Shown: positions 62,869 to 64,000 of the stretch, piece after piece
Numbering within the stretch: the stretch's first letter is position 1
Layout of the letters: every line of letters begins with the position of its first letter
Assembly (NCBI RefSeq): GCF_018449635.1
Contig: NZ_JAAVUV010000007.1
Location: 186,001 to 250,000, forward strand
Direction: 5' to 3'
DNA length: 64,000 nucleotides
Source of the DNA: Caballeronia sp. dw_276
GTDB taxonomy: Bacteria; Pseudomonadota; Gammaproteobacteria; Burkholderiales; Burkholderiaceae
Program-made: the position numbers and the translations under genes
Notes under the pieces: generated by a model
The model's input: only the letters and a program-made list of their open reading frames with translations
The model's database searches: none
Told to the model about the DNA's origin: nothing

Positions 62869-63156
62869 TCTGCATCAATGACTTGCACGCATCAATCGGT
62901 GTTTCTTCAGGCGATTAGTCACGGAACATTGCGCCCCAGACGCGGGCATGAATGCGCATTGCCGCACCAAGAATCAGCAGCCCGAGCTTGACCCGACGCA
63001 GGCGGATTTTGTCCGTTACGTACCGCTCCGACATATAAAGACATTAGATAGGCGCATTCGAGACAGAGCACGTCGCGCAAAAGCCGCCCAGCGGAAACGG
63101 GCCTGATACTCGCTCTAAACGAGGCTGACTTCACTCAGCCCTCGTGGGTATCAGCC
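62869..63156. promoter_or_regulatory. Intergenic region with a two-level stem just before the CobW-family start
   Basis: About 290 bases. The last 54 bases fold: CGAGG-CTGA (63120-63128) pairs with TCAG-C-CCTCG (63135-63144) with one bulge, and TGATAC (63104-63109) pairs outside with GTATCA (63148-63153). It ends three bases before the ATG, so it could hide the ribosome site. No known riboswitch pattern was recognised. The rest holds nothing I could support. Confidence 0.45.
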
Positions 63157-64000
63157 ATGCACCAGCCCCAAGCTTCAAGAAAGATTCCCGTGACCGTGAT
63201 CTCCGGTTTCCTCGGTGCGGGCAAGACCACGCTCGTCAATCATCTCATGCAGCAGCACACGGGCGGCCGCATTGGCGTGGTCGTGAATGAGTTCGGCGAA
63301 GTCGGCATAGATGGTCAACTGATCGTCGCCGAAGAAGAGGCGCTGATCGAAATCAATAATGGTTGCGTGTGTTGCACCGTGCGCGCCGATCTGGTGGCGA
63401 GCGTGAAAGAACTGCTCGCACGATCGCAAGGCGCATCGCACGGCAGGCTAGAACGGTTGATAGTGGAAACATCCGGACTTGCCGATCCGGCGCCGGTGCT
63501 TCAGACCTTTCTTGCAGACCCCGACCTCCGGGAAGCAGTCGAACTCGAGTCGGTCGTGACCGTGGTCGATGCACATCATTTCGGCCAGCAACTTCATGAC
63601 GAGATTGTCCGCGAACAAGTTGCGTTCGCCGATGTGATCGTGATCAACAAGATCGATCTCATCGATCAATCTTCGCTGCAGCAACTCGAGCTTCAAATAC
63701 GCGCGCTCAATCCGACAGCGTCCATCACTACCGCGAGTCAATCGCGCGTTGCCGCCGATTCGCTGCTTGGCGTGCGGCGCTTTTCATTGCCCGCGCTGCT
63801 GGAACTGGAACCCGATTTACTCGATGAAAACGCTCATGACCACGAGCACGACGCATCCATTCAATCATGCGCGTTGATTGAAAGAGGCGCGCTCGATCCT
63901 GACCGGTTTAATAAATGGATCAATCAACTTGTGCAGGAACGTGGCCAACAACTCATGCGCATGAAGGGCGTATTGCATTTTGAATCGGAGCCTCGCCAGT
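63157..64000 (+). CDS. CobW/COG0523-family GTPase metallochaperone, N-terminal part
   Basis: At least 281 residues; it runs past the window end. Walker A (ISGFLGAGKTTLVNHLMQQ), the metal-binding CxCC motif (NNGCVCCTVRADLVASV) and the guanine motif (VIVINKIDLID) are visible, with a histidine-rich insertion (ENAHDHEHDAS) and the start of the CobW C-terminal domain (ALIERGALDPDRFNKWI). These proteins insert or deliver metals such as cobalt, zinc or nickel; the metal is not decidable here. The ATG at 63157 follows a possible hairpin. Confidence 0.93.
   Translation, partial: MHQPQASRKIPVTVISGFLGAGKTTLVNHLMQQHTGGRIGVVVNEFGEVGIDGQLIVAEEEALIEINNGCVCCTVRADLVASVKELLARSQGASHGRLERLIVETSGLADPAPVLQTFLADPDLREAVELESVVTVVDAHHFGQQLHDEIVREQVAFADVIVINKIDLIDQSSLQQLELQIRALNPTASITTASQSRVAADSLLGVRRFSLPALLELEPDLLDENAHDHEHDASIQSCALIERGALDPDRFNKWINQLVQERGQQLMRMKGVLHFESEPRQ

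Noticed and set aside
1..64000. Search for tRNA, rRNA, insertion sequences, phage genes and CRISPR arrays
   Set aside because: No cloverleaf-like, rRNA-like, transposase, integrase or regularly spaced repeat sequence was recognised. A covariance-model and repeat-finder run would settle this.

Overview
The window looks like chromosomal DNA of a beta-proteobacterium of the family Burkholderiaceae, probably a Paraburkholderia or Caballeronia-type soil or plant-associated bacterium. This rests on the high-GC coding pattern and on typical family members: a DUF4148 protein, a TIGR01841-type phasin, HU and H-NS proteins with lysine/alanine-rich extensions, a 16-strand-type porin, a FUSC efflux protein, and a PaoABC aldehyde oxidase next to a MocA-like protein. 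No rRNA, tRNA, insertion sequence, phage gene or CRISPR array was seen. It reads as ordinary, gene-dense chromosome with many transport and catabolic modules, each paired with its own regulator.

Layout. (1) 1-5773: 2-aminoethylphosphonate (AEP) uptake and breakdown: permease (partial), ATPase and binding protein on the minus strand; divergent phnW; a DeoR regulator; and a TIGR03364-type FAD amine oxidoreductase. No phosphonoacetaldehyde hydrolase is seen in the window. (2) 5901-10807: small proteins, an HNH-like exported protein, a BvgS-type hybrid kinase without a PAS domain, and a frameshifted DUF4148 gene. (3) 10904-17001 (minus): KatE catalase, S10 carboxypeptidase, S53 sedolisin and a GFA protein. 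(4) 17162-20751: GNAT-like protein coupled to an isochorismatase-family hydrolase, an amino-acid binding protein, and an MqsRA toxin-antitoxin pair whose toxin start is out of frame. (5) 21032-31886: paoABC, mocA-like gene, glycosyltransferase, FdhF/YdeP molybdoenzyme, a half-length GT9-like protein and a SotB/SetB-type MFS exporter.

(6) 32257-38832: DUF2000, AraC regulator, a DAO-type oxidase facing an XRE-cupin regulator across inverted repeats, FUSC efflux and small proteins. (7) 39088-42399: phasin, HU-like and H-NS-like proteins with histone-H1-like extensions, and an aromatic-acid MFS. (8) 42409-50739: MipA, small ORFs, porin, chemoreceptor, deaminase, PHB-depolymerase-type esterase with an RHH regulator, and Mn-catalase. 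(9) 50783-58611: ACS-family MFS, aroG, APC permease, cold-shock protein, a decayed heme-ABC ATPase downstream of a Fur-box-like site, and a divergent TetR/DHA2 efflux pair. (10) 58627-62868: a binding protein, DapA-family enzyme and Ser-Cys proline-racemase-family enzyme divergent from a GntR/FCD regulator, consistent with hydroxyproline use. (11) 63157-end: a CobW-family GTPase, cut by the window edge.

I found no convincing wholly new multi-gene system. The most informative observations are two apparent frameshifts in short repeats (mqsR and DUF4148), the hmuV remnant with an upstream Fur-like box, the Ser-Cys racemase-family enzyme with paired operator-like palindromes, the stand-alone GT9-like domain, and several well-formed operator candidates in divergent intergenic regions.
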